A program made the translations under genes and the position numbers. Positions 1-6,747 of a stretch of 11,992 bases of DNA are shown piece by piece. Origin of the DNA: an uncultured Collinsella sp. (GTDB lineage Bacteria; Actinomycetota; Coriobacteriia; Coriobacteriales; Coriobacteriaceae). The stretch lies in assembly GCA_938036665.1 (NCBI GenBank), contig CALHWR010000018.1, positions 1 to 11,992 of the forward strand, written 5' to 3'. The notes under the pieces were generated by a model. It made no database searches. It was not told the origin of the DNA and saw only the letters and a list, made by a program, of their open reading frames with translations. Position 1 is the stretch's first letter, and each line of letters starts with the position of its first letter.

Positions 1-378
1 CGCATCCTCGCGCGTCGCCGCGACCACCGTACGCGACACCAGACGCGCTCCGGCCACCATGTCGTTGGCGGCACAACCCTCAGTAAAGCTCTGGACGTCG
101 CCTTTCTGGACAATCTTGCGCTTGAGCTTGGGGGCGCACACAAAGGTGCCCCTCCCCTGCTGGCGGTCGAGATACCCCGCGCGCGACAGCTCCTCGATGG
201 CGCGGCGCACGGTGATGCGCCCCACGCCGTAGGACTTCGCGAGCTCCATCTCGGAAGGAATGCGCGAACCGGCCGCGTACACGCCGCGCGCGATCTCGCC
301 CTTTAGGTCGTCCATGACCTGCTGGTACAGCGGTACGGCGGATACGCCAGCGCGGTCGGTTTTATCGTCGGTTGCCAT
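1..378 (-). CDS. GntR/HutC-family transcriptional regulator with UTRA domain, C-terminus cut by window edge
   Basis: Only the first 126 codons lie in the window. The protein begins MATDDKTDRAG and has a GntR winged helix-turn-helix at about residues 16-85: PLYQQ, then RIPSEMELA, the recognition segment RITVRRAIEEL and the wing QQGRGTFV. The start of a UTRA effector domain follows from about residue 95 (QSFTEGCAANDM). The ATG at 378 has GGAG 7 bases upstream, inside the end of recQ, and recQ stops 2 bases before it, so the two are probably co-transcribed and translationally coupled. Over the DNA-binding domain, 44 of 68 aligned positions match the second GntR protein at 2701-3420, and the RITVRRA recognition segment is identical, so the two are close paralogues. 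UTRA proteins usually bind a phosphorylated sugar or small metabolite. The ligand here cannot be told, and the target may lie off the left edge. Confidence 0.93.
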   Translation of the reverse strand, partial: MATDDKTDRAGVSAVPLYQQVMDDLKGEIARGVYAAGSRIPSEMELAKSYGVGRITVRRAIEELSRAGYLDRQQGRGTFVCAPKLKRKIVQKGDVQSFTEGCAANDMVAGARLVSRTVVAATREDA

Positions 379-380
379 CG

Positions 381-2363
381 TTACGCTCCATCCCGCGCAT
401 GCTCGGACTCAAACTCTTCAATCGCCGCCATAAACTGCTCGCCAAAGGCATCGGCCTTTTTCTCGCCGATGCCGTTGACCTGGACAAGCTCGTCGCGCGT
501 CTGCGGGCGCAGGCGGCACAGGCCGCGCAGGGCCTTGTCGGAGAAGACCATGTACGGCGCCATCTCCAGCTCGGCCGCGATCTCCTTGCGCAGGGCGCGC
601 AGGCGCTCGAATAGCTCGGCATCGTCGCCCACACGCGGGCGCTGATCCAGCTCGGCCTCCTCGCGCAGCAGATCCACCGCACGGCGGGCGCGGGCCGAGG
701 CCTTGCGCTTGGACGCGCGACGCTTAACGGTAAAGGCGAACGCCTCATCCTCGACCTCGACGGCACGCGGGCCCAGCCCAACGACCGGGTACTGCCCCTG
801 CGAGGTTGCCAAATAACCGCGGCCGCACAGCTGACCGATGATGTCCTTGATGCGCCCGACCGATTCGCTCGACAGCTCACCGTAGCCGCGGTCCTCGTCC
901 AGATGCATCTGGCGAATGCGCTCGGTATTGCCGCCGTGGAGCACATCAGCGATCAGCGACTTGCCAAAGCGCATGGGTCGCGTGGCCACATAGCGCACGG
1001 CAGCACGGGCCATATCGGTGACGTCCTCGACCTCGAACTGCGTGAGGCAATTGCTGCAGTTGCCGCAGCCCTCGGCGTCGTCCGTGGCGGTGGCGCCCGC
1101 ACCAGCCGCAGCAGCATGCTCGGCCGCGGCCTCGTCGCCAAAGTAGCGCAGCATATATTCGCGCAGGCAGCCGGTGGTATTGCAGTAGCCCTCCATCTGG
1201 CTGAGCAGACGATATCGATTTTGGAGCGCCCACGCGCGTTGCTCGTCGTCGAGCGCCTCGTCGGCCGCATCGCCGCGGTCGATTAAAAAGCGGCGCATGC
1301 GAAAATCGTTGCCGTTCCACAGCAGGTGGCAGCTGGCCGGGTCGCCATCGCGGCCGGCGCGGCCCGCTTCCTGATAGTAGGCCTCGATGCTCTCGGGCAC
1401 GTTGTTATGGATGACATAGCGAACGTTGGGCTTGTCGATGCCCATGCCAAAGGCGTTGGTGGCGACCATCACCTGGATATCGTCATCGATAAAGGCACGC
1501 TGACTCTGGCGGCGGGCGTCATTGCCCATGCCGGCATGGTAGCGGCCCACGCGAATGCCGCTGGGGCCCAGCGCCTCGGCAAGCTCACCTGCCAGCTCAT
1601 CGACGGTCTTGCGGGTCGAGCAATACACGATGCCGCTCTCGCCCGAATGCGCAATCACATAGTCGCGCACCCACGCTGCCTTGGCCTTGTCGCCCATCTC
1701 CTCGCAGCCAAAGTAGAGGTTCTTGCGATCGAAGCCCGTCACCACCGTCGCGGGATTTTGCAGGCCGAGCATCTGCTGAATGTCCGCGCGCACACGCTCG
1801 GTCGCCGTGGCGGTAAACGCCGCCACGATCGGGCGCTGCGGCAGGGAATCGATGAACTCGCGAATCTGCAGGTAGGCGGGGCGGAAATCCTGGCCCCATT
1901 GGCTCACGCAGTGAGCCTCGTCAATGGCCACGAGCGGCACGCCAATGCCGCCGTCCGCCGCAGCCTCCTGCGCAAAGGCTAAAAAGCGCGGCTCGAGCAG
2001 GCGCTCGGGCGCCACATACATAAGCTGATAGCGGCCCTCGCGCGCCCGCTTGAGCACGGTGTTTTGCTGGGCCGGAGTAAGACTGGAGTTGAGATAGCTG
2101 GGTCGCGCACCCGCCGCGAGCAACGCGCGGGTCTGATCCTCCATAAGCGACAGCAGCGGACTCACCACAAAGGTGATGCCGGGCAGCATAAGCGCAGGTA
2201 CCTGGTAGCAAATGGACTTGCCGGCGCCTGTGGGCATAACGCCGAGCGCATCGCGGCCGGCAAGAATCGCATCGACCATGCGGTCCTGCCCCGGGCGAAA
2301 CGAGGTGTAGCCAAAATAGGCGCCGAGCGTGTCGAGCGCCATCTGCTGCATGCTATCGGTCAT
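381..2363 (-). CDS. recQ: ATP-dependent DNA helicase RecQ
   Basis: This 660-residue protein is a complete RecQ: a 3'-5' superfamily 2 DNA helicase used in recombination and repair of stalled forks in the cytoplasm. The helicase core contains the Walker A segment MPTGAGKS (43-50), the DEAH box (148-151) with the aromatic-rich loop SQWGQDFRPAY, FTATAT (183-188), and motifs V/VI GMGIDKP and QEAGRAGRDG (331-340). A zinc-binding module follows, with Cys399 and the CGNCSNC cluster (433-439), separated by an Ala-rich insert at about 412-428. Next come the winged-helix RQC region (about 445-540), a basic linker (547-561) and a C-terminal HRDC domain (about 580-650), so all usual RecQ domains are present. 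The ATG at 2363 has a modest AGGAAAT upstream. A perfect TATAAT lies 32 bases upstream of the start. The gene runs into the GntR gene downstream with a 2-base gap. Confidence 0.97.
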   Translation of the reverse strand: MTDSMQQMALDTLGAYFGYTSFRPGQDRMVDAILAGRDALGVMPTGAGKSICYQVPALMLPGITFVVSPLLSLMEDQTRALLAAGARPSYLNSSLTPAQQNTVLKRAREGRYQLMYVAPERLLEPRFLAFAQEAAADGGIGVPLVAIDEAHCVSQWGQDFRPAYLQIREFIDSLPQRPIVAAFTATATERVRADIQQMLGLQNPATVVTGFDRKNLYFGCEEMGDKAKAAWVRDYVIAHSGESGIVYCSTRKTVDELAGELAEALGPSGIRVGRYHAGMGNDARRQSQRAFIDDDIQVMVATNAFGMGIDKPNVRYVIHNNVPESIEAYYQEAGRAGRDGDPASCHLLWNGNDFRMRRFLIDRGDAADEALDDEQRAWALQNRYRLLSQMEGYCNTTGCLREYMLRYFGDEAAAEHAAAAGAGATATDDAEGCGNCSNCLTQFEVEDVTDMARAAVRYVATRPMRFGKSLIADVLHGGNTERIRQMHLDEDRGYGELSSESVGRIKDIIGQLCGRGYLATSQGQYPVVGLGPRAVEVEDEAFAFTVKRRASKRKASARARRAVDLLREEAELDQRPRVGDDAELFERLRALRKEIAAELEMAPYMVFSDKALRGLCRLRPQTRDELVQVNGIGEKKADAFGEQFMAAIEEFESEHARDGA

Positions 2364-2394
2364 GATTTCCTAACGTCCAAGTCATCTGCCGCCG

Positions 2395-2400
2395 ATTATA
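2395..2400 (-). promoter_or_regulatory. Probable -10 box of the recQ promoter
   Basis: A perfect TATAAT on the minus strand sits in otherwise GC-rich DNA and ends 31 bases before the recQ ATG, giving a short predicted leader of about 25 bases. No convincing -35 hexamer is visible 16-18 bases further upstream. The promoter would also drive the downstream GntR gene. Confidence 0.5.
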
Positions 2401-2453
2401 CGCCGCCACGCGGACCGGTGCCGCACGGCTGTCGGCCACGCTCATTCTGCGGG

Positions 2454-2509
2454 TAGTCATTGGGGACGTTCTTGAATGACTAGTCGTTTAAGAACGTCCC
2501 CAACGACTA
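2454..2509. repeat. 20-bp inverted repeat with GTCCCC core
   Basis: Arms at 2454-2473 and 2490-2509 are complementary at 19 of 20 positions around a 16-base loop that itself contains the palindrome GACTAGTC. The arm core (GGGGACGTTCTT / AAGAACGTCCCC) resembles GTCCC-cored palindromes elsewhere in the window (6748-6778, 5533-5565, 10826-10851). It lacks a trailing T-run on either strand, so a plain intrinsic terminator is unlikely. A dispersed REP-like repeat fits better. Confidence 0.75.
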
Positions 2510-2557
2510 ATCTCTTGACAAACGCGGAAACGTCGCTGGTTGAGCATAAGTCAGCGA

Positions 2558-2655
2558 AAACGCCCCTAAGCGAGCAAGGTGACGTGAAAGAGGAGGGAAG
2601 CGTACTTCGGTACGCGACCGACGATTGAACGTCAGATTGCCGCTTAGGGGCGTTT
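2558..2655 (+). repeat. 98-base multi-stem palindromic element with cUUCGg apical loop (possible structured RNA)
   Basis: The outer 15-bp arms (2558-2572 and 2641-2655) are perfectly complementary. Inside, GCAA/TTGC (2574-2577/2637-2640) and TGACGT/ACGTCA (2580-2585/2629-2634) continue the stem. The tip is the perfect hairpin GCGTAC-TTCG-GTACGC (2600-2615). Read on the plus strand the tip is a C(UUCG)G tetraloop, an exceptionally stable RNA loop; on the minus strand it would be CGAA. This favours a plus-strand RNA, opposite to the neighbouring genes, or a DNA cruciform/REP element. No promoter or T-run was recognised. Confidence 0.6.
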
Positions 2656-2670
2656 GCAGCGTCGACCGGT

Positions 2671-2692
2671 CCGCCGTTCGTCAGAACGGCGG
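2671..2692 (-). terminator. GC-rich hairpin directly after gntR, possible terminator
   Basis: A perfect 9-bp stem (CCGCCGTTC / GAACGGCGG) with a 4-base loop begins 8 bases after the gntR stop codon. The placement fits a transcription end or mRNA 3' stabiliser. There is no run of T after the stem on the minus strand, so efficient Rho-independent termination is uncertain. Confidence 0.4.
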
Positions 2693-2700
2693 AACCACCC

Positions 2701-3420
2701 CTACATGACCATAACGTAGCGCGATCCCACGTAGTACTGCTTACCCATCAGGACCGGCTCGCCATTGGGGCCGATAAAGCCGGCACGCAGGTTGAGCAGT
2801 GGATCGTGCGGAGCGATGCCCAGCTCGGCCGCCTGCTCGGTATTGGCACGAACGGCCTCGACCGTGCGGTAGCCAACCGAGACAATCGGCGTTCCGCCAA
2901 CACGCTCGACCTCGGCAAAAATCGACTTGTCCTCAAGATCGGCCGTCAACAGCTCACGGTAGGCGTCAAACGGCACAAAGATGTTTTCCTCAAAGATGGG
3001 CTCGCCGTCGGCCGTACGCACGCGCTTAATGTGCAGTAGCAGCGCGTCCTTCTGCAGGCCAAAGAACTCCATCTCGTTTTGACGTGCCGGCACAATCTGG
3101 CGATCGACCACGTGTGCACCCGCCTTCATGTCATTGTCGGCACACAGCGCGGTAAACGTCTGCAGCGTCGAGGCGTGGAACTGGCGGTTGATGTGCGGCG
3201 TGGAGACAAAGGTGCCGCGGCCCTGCTGCTTAACCAGGTAGCCATCGGAGCACAGCTCCTCAACGGCGCGACGCACCGTAATGCGGCTTACCTCGTACTG
3301 CTCGGCAAGCTCAAGCTCGGACGGGATACGCTCCTTGGGTGCATAAACACCTTTCTCGATCGCATCCTTGATTTCGTCGTAAATCTGCTGGTAAAGTGGT
3401 GCATTTTTGGGTGCGGGCAT
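2701..3420 (-). CDS. GntR/HutC-family transcriptional regulator with UTRA domain, candidate regulator of the PTS locus
   Basis: This is a full-length 239-residue one-component regulator. The winged helix-turn-helix covers about residues 7-76 (PLYQQ, RIPSELELAEQY, RITVRRAVEEL, QQGRGTFV). A UTRA ligand-binding domain covers about 95-236, with HIKRVRTADGEPIFEENIFVP and the C-terminal strand GPNGEPVLMGKQYYVGSRY. HutC-type proteins dimerise, bind a short palindrome, and release it when a phosphosugar or similar ligand binds. The upstream region carries an exact ACGT-N5-ACGT palindrome (3458-3470) that recurs at the PTS promoter (9490-9502), which suggests self-control and control of the PTS genes. 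The ATG at 3420 has only a weak purine stretch (AAGAG) upstream. YitT lies 104 bases upstream and is probably a separate unit. The target assignment is inference; the family assignment is firm. Confidence 0.93.
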   Translation of the reverse strand: MPAPKNAPLYQQIYDEIKDAIEKGVYAPKERIPSELELAEQYEVSRITVRRAVEELCSDGYLVKQQGRGTFVSTPHINRQFHASTLQTFTALCADNDMKAGAHVVDRQIVPARQNEMEFFGLQKDALLLHIKRVRTADGEPIFEENIFVPFDAYRELLTADLEDKSIFAEVERVGGTPIVSVGYRTVEAVRANTEQAAELGIAPHDPLLNLRAGFIGPNGEPVLMGKQYYVGSRYVMVM

Positions 3421-3457
3421 ATCTGATCACTCTTATCAAAATAGCGAAATAACTAAT

Positions 3458-3470
3458 ACGTATATAACGT
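3458..3470. promoter_or_regulatory. Putative GntR operator ACGT-N5-ACGT in the gntR upstream region
   Basis: The 13-mer ACGTATATAACGT has perfect ACGT arms around five A/T bases and lies 38 bases upstream of the gntR start, in an AT-rich stretch (3421-3524) unlike its surroundings. The same arms and spacing occur at 9490-9502 beside the PTS -10 box. The 11-mer AAGACGTTATA is also shared on the minus strand by both regions. It is the expected place for an autoregulatory operator. Confidence 0.5.
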
Positions 3471-3524
3471 CTTTTTATATGTTATCTCAGTTTGATAAAA
3501 CGATACACCACATACAGCAAATCC

Positions 3525-4532
3525 TTACTTGCCGTCGTCCTGCTGCAGACTGTCCTGCTCGCTGAGGCGCGCCTGCCTGCTGGCCATGCGCGCGGGCTTG
3601 TCGGGATCGGGTACGGCCGTGGGCATGGGCTCGTCGACATGACCGCCCCACCAGCCGCCCACAAAGTTAAGCGTGTGGAACACATTGATCACGGCGCCGG
3701 GATCAATGTCGCACACCAACTTGATGATGTCCTGGCTCTCATAGGTCGAGACAACGGTGTGCAGCAGGTACATCTTTTCGCGGCTGTATCCGCCAACGAC
3801 CTCGGCGCAGCTGATGCCGTGCTGAAAATGGTCGATATAGGCGGTCATGACCTCGTCGGCCTTGCGCGTCGTGATCTGCAGCGTTACGCGGTCATAGCGG
3901 CGGTAGAAGCTGTCGATGGTCTTAGTCGAAATAAACTGGAACACGATGGAGTACGCCGCGTTGTCCCAGCCAAACATAAAGCCAAAGATCGCCAGGATAA
4001 AGCAGTTAAAACCAAAGATGACGCCCCAGATGGTCTTGCCCGTGTGGTTGGAGACCCACAACGCGATAAAGTCGGTACCGCCGGTGGATGCGCCGGACTT
4101 AAGCGCGATGGCGGCGCCCAGGCCCGAGACCACGCCGCCAAAGATGATGAGCATGATCTTGTCGCCCAAAAACGGCGCAAAGTGAAAGATGTTAAGGAAC
4201 AGCGACGAGAGCGCAACCTGCATCATCGAGAAGATGACGAAGCGCTTGCTAATGCCGCTCCAGCATAGGAGCGCCACGGGGATGTTGAGCGCGAGCATAC
4301 CGAGCGAGATGTCGATATGAACGCCACCCAGCGAGGTAACGCGATCGAGCAGGACCGCGACGCCGGTAAGACCGCTCGGAAGCAGGTCGGCGGGTTGAAT
4401 GAACGCCTGGATCAGGAATGTCTGGAGAACGGCAGAAATGGTGACCGCCACGGCGGTGATGGCACGGCGGACGATGGTAAGGCGGCCGAGCACGAGCACG
4501 CGGTCCGTGAGCTGATCGATGGCGTTCGCCAC
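3525..4532 (-). CDS. YitT family integral membrane protein with C-terminal DUF2179 domain
   Basis: The 335-residue protein has the YitT layout: a multi-pass membrane region at about residues 20-200 with hydrophobic segments near 22-45, 53-66, 75-93, 100-118, 126-145 and 168-188, and the conserved GASTGGTDFIA motif (147-157). A soluble DUF2179 domain follows at about 215-295, ending in the typical VINVFHTLNF...GGWWGG. A charged, Pro/Gln/Asp-rich tail (about 300-335) is extra. The start is GTG at 4532, preceded by a strong AAGGAG six bases away. YitT proteins are widespread in Firmicutes and Actinobacteria. Their transported substrate is not established, so none is proposed. No functional link to the PTS genes can be seen. 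It appears monocistronic, with its own extended -10 promoter. Confidence 0.93.
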   Translation of the reverse strand: MANAIDQLTDRVLVLGRLTIVRRAITAVAVTISAVLQTFLIQAFIQPADLLPSGLTGVAVLLDRVTSLGGVHIDISLGMLALNIPVALLCWSGISKRFVIFSMMQVALSSLFLNIFHFAPFLGDKIMLIIFGGVVSGLGAAIALKSGASTGGTDFIALWVSNHTGKTIWGVIFGFNCFILAIFGFMFGWDNAAYSIVFQFISTKTIDSFYRRYDRVTLQITTRKADEVMTAYIDHFQHGISCAEVVGGYSREKMYLLHTVVSTYESQDIIKLVCDIDPGAVINVFHTLNFVGGWWGGHVDEPMPTAVPDPDKPARMASRQARLSEQDSLQQDDGK

Positions 4533-4577
4533 GTAGGCTCCTTTCGAAGGCAGATGTAGTTGTGGGGCGTGGCCGCG

Positions 4578-4586
4578 ATTGTAGCA
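4578..4586 (-). promoter_or_regulatory. Probable extended -10 promoter of yitT
   Basis: The minus strand reads TGC-TACAAT, an extended -10 (TGn plus a 5/6 match to TATAAT), about 46 bases upstream of the GTG start. A TTGAAG hexamer occurs further upstream, but with a 20-base spacer, so the extended -10 probably carries recognition. Confidence 0.45.
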
Positions 4587-4668
4587 TGGAGCATGCGGGG
4601 GCGCTTCAATTCACCCTCTCTCGACAACCAAAACGGGACCGGTAACCCCACAACCAAAGGCCCAAATT

Positions 4669-4792
4669 CTAAGTGAGTAGACTTTTCGCAACCTGCCGAG
4701 CACAGCCAATAACAGCCACCTCTGTGACCTGCGGTTTTACTAAGGCAGAAACGCTTTGTGCTCGGCATGCGCCAAAAAGTCTACTCACTTAG
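4669..4792. repeat. 124-base element with 18-bp perfect terminal inverted repeats (MITE/REP-like)
   Basis: The outer arms CTAAGTGAGTAGACTTTT (4669-4686) and their exact complement (4775-4792) flank an inner perfect 11-bp pair, TGCCGAGCACA / TGTGCTCGGCA (4694-4704 and 4757-4767), so the whole element can fold into one long hairpin with a central loop of about 52 bases. No ribosome binding site or conserved peptide is apparent inside. It is too small for a transposase, and I see no clear target-site duplication. A non-autonomous mobile element, REP-type repeat or structured RNA are the options. Confidence 0.65.
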
Positions 4793-4836
4793 TCTGAGTC
4801 GAAGCCAAACTGATCCAAATTGAAGCCAAAATGAGC

Positions 4837-4884
4837 CAATCCGCCGCGATAAATGCGCGAATCGGCACTTCTCGCGGCGGATTG
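4837..4884 (-). terminator. Probable terminator hairpin downstream of the HAD gene
   Basis: A perfect 13-bp stem (CAATCCGCCGCGA / TCGCGGCGGATTG) with a 22-base loop begins 3 bases after the HAD stop codon. On the minus strand it is followed by GCTCATTTTGG, a short T-containing tail rather than a full T-run. It is a good candidate transcript end, with less certainty than the terminator at 5609-5640. Confidence 0.5.
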
Positions 4885-4887
4885 ACG

Positions 4888-5517
4888 CTACAAAGCGGCC
4901 AGAATGTCGGTCAGATTATCGATAACGGCATCGGCTCGCGATTGATCGAGGTTGACGCCCTCATGCGGACGCAGTGCCAGGACGCGGGCGCCGGAGCGCT
5001 TGCCAGCCTCGATGCCCAACGGCGAGTCCTCGATAACCAGGCACTCGGCGGGGTCAACGCCCAGCGCCTCCATGGCACGCAGGTAGATCTCGGGGTCGGG
5101 CTTAAATGCACTGCACTCGTGACCGCTGATGGTGTAGTCCAGCACGTCGGTGATACCGGCAATCTCCACCAGCTCGTCAATGAGCTCGCGATAGGACGAG
5201 CTCGCGATGGCACATTTCATGCCGCGCTTGTGCAGCTCACGCATCACCGGCTCCGTCTGCTCGTTGAGTAGCTCGGCATACGGAACGGGATGGTCCGGGC
5301 TGTAGACCTGCTTGTACTCCACGCGCAGGCGCTCGCGCAGCTCAACATCGTCGGGCACCAGCGACTTCCAAATGGCGGGCTCGTTAGACCCCGAAAGATC
5401 GGGAATCTCGTCAAAGTGGAACCCCTTCTCCTCCATAAACGCCACGCGACGACGGTTGTAGAACCACTCGGTATCGACCAGCACGCCGTCCATATCAAAC
5501 AGCACTGCCTTGATCAT
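4888..5517 (-). CDS. HAD-superfamily hydrolase, beta-phosphoglucomutase-like phosphatase
   Basis: With the start at 5517 the protein has 209 residues. The HAD nucleophile motif is DMDGVLVDTE (D8 nucleophile, D10 general acid/base). A helical cap follows at about 15-85. Motif II is AIASSS (S106 region), the conserved lysine is in AFKPDP (K139), and motif III is VIEDSPLGIEAG (E163, D164) binding Mg2+. This is the subfamily of small phosphatases and phosphomutases acting on sugar phosphates or related metabolites; the exact substrate cannot be read from sequence. I chose ATG 5517 over ATG 5523 because GGAGGAG lies an ideal six bases before 5517 but abuts 5523. A terminator separates it from the SIS gene upstream, so it is probably expressed independently, though it may dephosphorylate a product of the neighbouring sugar pathway. 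Confidence 0.92.
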   Translation of the reverse strand: MIKAVLFDMDGVLVDTEWFYNRRRVAFMEEKGFHFDEIPDLSGSNEPAIWKSLVPDDVELRERLRVEYKQVYSPDHPVPYAELLNEQTEPVMRELHKRGMKCAIASSSYRELIDELVEIAGITDVLDYTISGHECSAFKPDPEIYLRAMEALGVDPAECLVIEDSPLGIEAGKRSGARVLALRPHEGVNLDQSRADAVIDNLTDILAAL

Positions 5518-5532
5518 ACGCATCTCCTCCCA

Positions 5533-5565
5533 CCTGCCAAAAAGGGACAGGTTTATTTTGGTAGG
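5533..5565. repeat. Short palindrome with CCTGTCCC core upstream of the HAD gene
   Basis: CCTGCCAAAA (5533-5542) pairs with TTTTGGTAGG (5556-5565), ten pairs with one G-T, around a loop carrying AGGGACAGG. On the minus strand the core reads CCTGTCCCTTTTTGG, close to ACTGTCCCTTTGACA at 6761-6775. It lies in the HAD 5' leader, just upstream of the ribosome binding site. Confidence 0.5.
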
Positions 5566-5608
5566 TTTTATCTAGGGTTTTATGACGCAACGGACACGCC
5601 CTCAAAGC

Positions 5609-5640
5609 AAAAAGGGGACGGAGCGCAAACCCCATCCCCT
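5609..5640 (-). terminator. Intrinsic terminator of the SIS gene
   Basis: On the minus strand AGGGGATGG pairs with CCGTCCCCT (5632-5640 with 5613-5621, one G-U pair) across a 10-base loop and is followed at once by TTTTT. It stands 33 bases past the SIS stop codon and before the HAD gene, the classic Rho-independent pattern. Confidence 0.75.
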
Positions 5641-5673
5641 CTCAATCAACCCGTAAGGTCTACTTACTTGTGA

Positions 5674-6657
5674 TTAGTAGGAAAGCTTCCACATGTAGCG
5701 ACGCATGGTCAGCGGGTGCTGACGGGCCTCGGCGATCTGGTTGCCGTACTCGCGCATAACGGCGAGGTGCAGCAGCGGGTTGAAGTAGGTGACGACGCTC
5801 GCGGGCACGGCGTCAGCCAGGCCGTAGTCCTTGGAATCGATCAGAGCGACCTTGGCACCCATGCGCTTAAGGAAGGTGAGGGCGCGGGCGTCCATCGGAC
5901 GGGTAGCGCCATCGGACATGAAGAAGACGTAGGGCTTACCCTCGGTGGAAACCTCGAACGGGCCGTGGAAGTACTCGCCGGTGTTGTAGGCGGCGGCGTC
6001 GATCCACTGCATCTCGGTGAACAGGAAGGCGGCGTGAGAATAAGCCATCTTCTCGGAGGCACCGGAAGCCATGAAGTAGATCATCTTGTCGTCCTTGAAG
6101 TCCTCGGCGAACTTCTTGGCGAGCTTCTTGCAGTGCTGAGCGGCGTTCTCGCAGAGATCGAAGACGTTGGTGAGGCCGGTGATCATGTCCTCGTAGTGGT
6201 CATAACCCTCGGTCTGCTGAAGGATCTCGACAGCAAGAGCGATGGCATAGCCGGGCTTCTCGCACTTGGCAGCGTAGTTGGCGTGGAAGCCGTGAACGAT
6301 GACGTGGTCGGCGTCGACGGTCAGAGCGGAGCCAGCCTTGTTGGTGAGGGAGACGACCGGGCAGTTGTGCTTCTTGGCGGTCTTGTTGGCCTCGACGGTC
6401 TCGGGCGTGGAGCCACCGAGGGAGCAGGTGATCACGAAAGTGTGCTCGTTGACCCAGGAAGGCGTGTCGTAGTTGAACTCGTTAGCGGTGAAGATCTGAA
6501 CGTTCAGCTTGTCCGTGTTGTTGGCCAGGAAGTACTTGGCGGGGTAAAGGTCGGACATGGAGGCACCGCAGCCGACGAAGGCGACGCTGTGGATCTCGTG
6601 GTTGGACAGGACGTCAGCGACGATCTGCTTAGGGAGGTTAAGGTCGATCTCGTACAT
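5674..6657 (-). CDS. SIS-domain sugar isomerase/deglycase, fructoselysine-6-phosphate deglycase-like
   Basis: The 327-residue protein has two SIS (sugar isomerase) domains. The first, about 10-150, has VGCGAS (28-33) and the phosphosugar-binding loop CSLGGSTPET (78-87). The second, about 185-320, has FMASGASEKMAYSHAA and NTGEYFHGPFE. The ending TMRRYMWKLSY matches the usual C-terminus of FrlB/GfrF-type proteins, which split 6-phosphorylated fructoselysine or glucoselysine into a glucose phosphate and lysine. Glu215 and His231 are 16 residues apart, as I recall for the acid/base pair of the related deglycase FraB. The start at 6657 has AAGGA nine bases upstream; a frame extension to 6756 has no ribosome binding site. 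It follows the PTS genes after 198 bases, and a clean terminator ends it. Another phosphorylated amino-sugar or glycated-amine substrate is possible. Confidence 0.9.
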   Translation of the reverse strand: MYEIDLNLPKQIVADVLSNHEIHSVAFVGCGASMSDLYPAKYFLANNTDKLNVQIFTANEFNYDTPSWVNEHTFVITCSLGGSTPETVEANKTAKKHNCPVVSLTNKAGSALTVDADHVIVHGFHANYAAKCEKPGYAIALAVEILQQTEGYDHYEDMITGLTNVFDLCENAAQHCKKLAKKFAEDFKDDKMIYFMASGASEKMAYSHAAFLFTEMQWIDAAAYNTGEYFHGPFEVSTEGKPYVFFMSDGATRPMDARALTFLKRMGAKVALIDSKDYGLADAVPASVVTYFNPLLHLAVMREYGNQIAEARQHPLTMRRYMWKLSY

Positions 6658-6747
6658 CTGACACATTCCTTTCGATTTTTGCGGCGCCACTTTGCCGGAC
6701 GCACACAGGGTTACCGTGATTTGGACCGACTCGTCGGCCCGTTGAGG

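Larger units (their letters stand above)
2364..2700. other. 337-base intergenic region between recQ and gntR, structured and without genes
   Basis: I see no coding sequence with a ribosome binding site here. From left to right the stretch holds the recQ promoter (near 2395), a 20-bp inverted repeat (2454-2509), a small hairpin TCGCTG/CAGCGA (2533-2556), a large multi-stem element (2558-2655), and a GC-rich hairpin just after the gntR stop (2671-2692). Almost half of the region is base-paired inverted repeat. The separate entries describe each part. Confidence 0.7.
4533..4887. other. 355-base intergenic region between yitT and the HAD gene, without genes
   Basis: No plausible coding sequence with a ribosome binding site is present. 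The region holds the yitT promoter (about 4578-4586), a 124-base palindromic element (4669-4792), a short run of GCCAAA-type imperfect repeats (4799-4840), and a hairpin after the HAD stop codon (4837-4884). Confidence 0.7.

Noticed and set aside
2533..2556. Possible integron attC-like core (GTTGAGC)
   Set aside because: Only one half matches. No complementary RYYYAAC partner, cassette structure or integrase is present.
3492..4268. Plus-strand open frame of 258 codons opposite yitT
   Set aside because: No recognisable motifs; the minus-strand YitT/DUF2179 gene is unambiguous.
4412..4768. Short peptide frame starting inside the 124-base palindromic element
   Set aside because: It runs through the stem and into yitT in another frame, with no ribosome binding site. 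The palindrome explains the sequence better.
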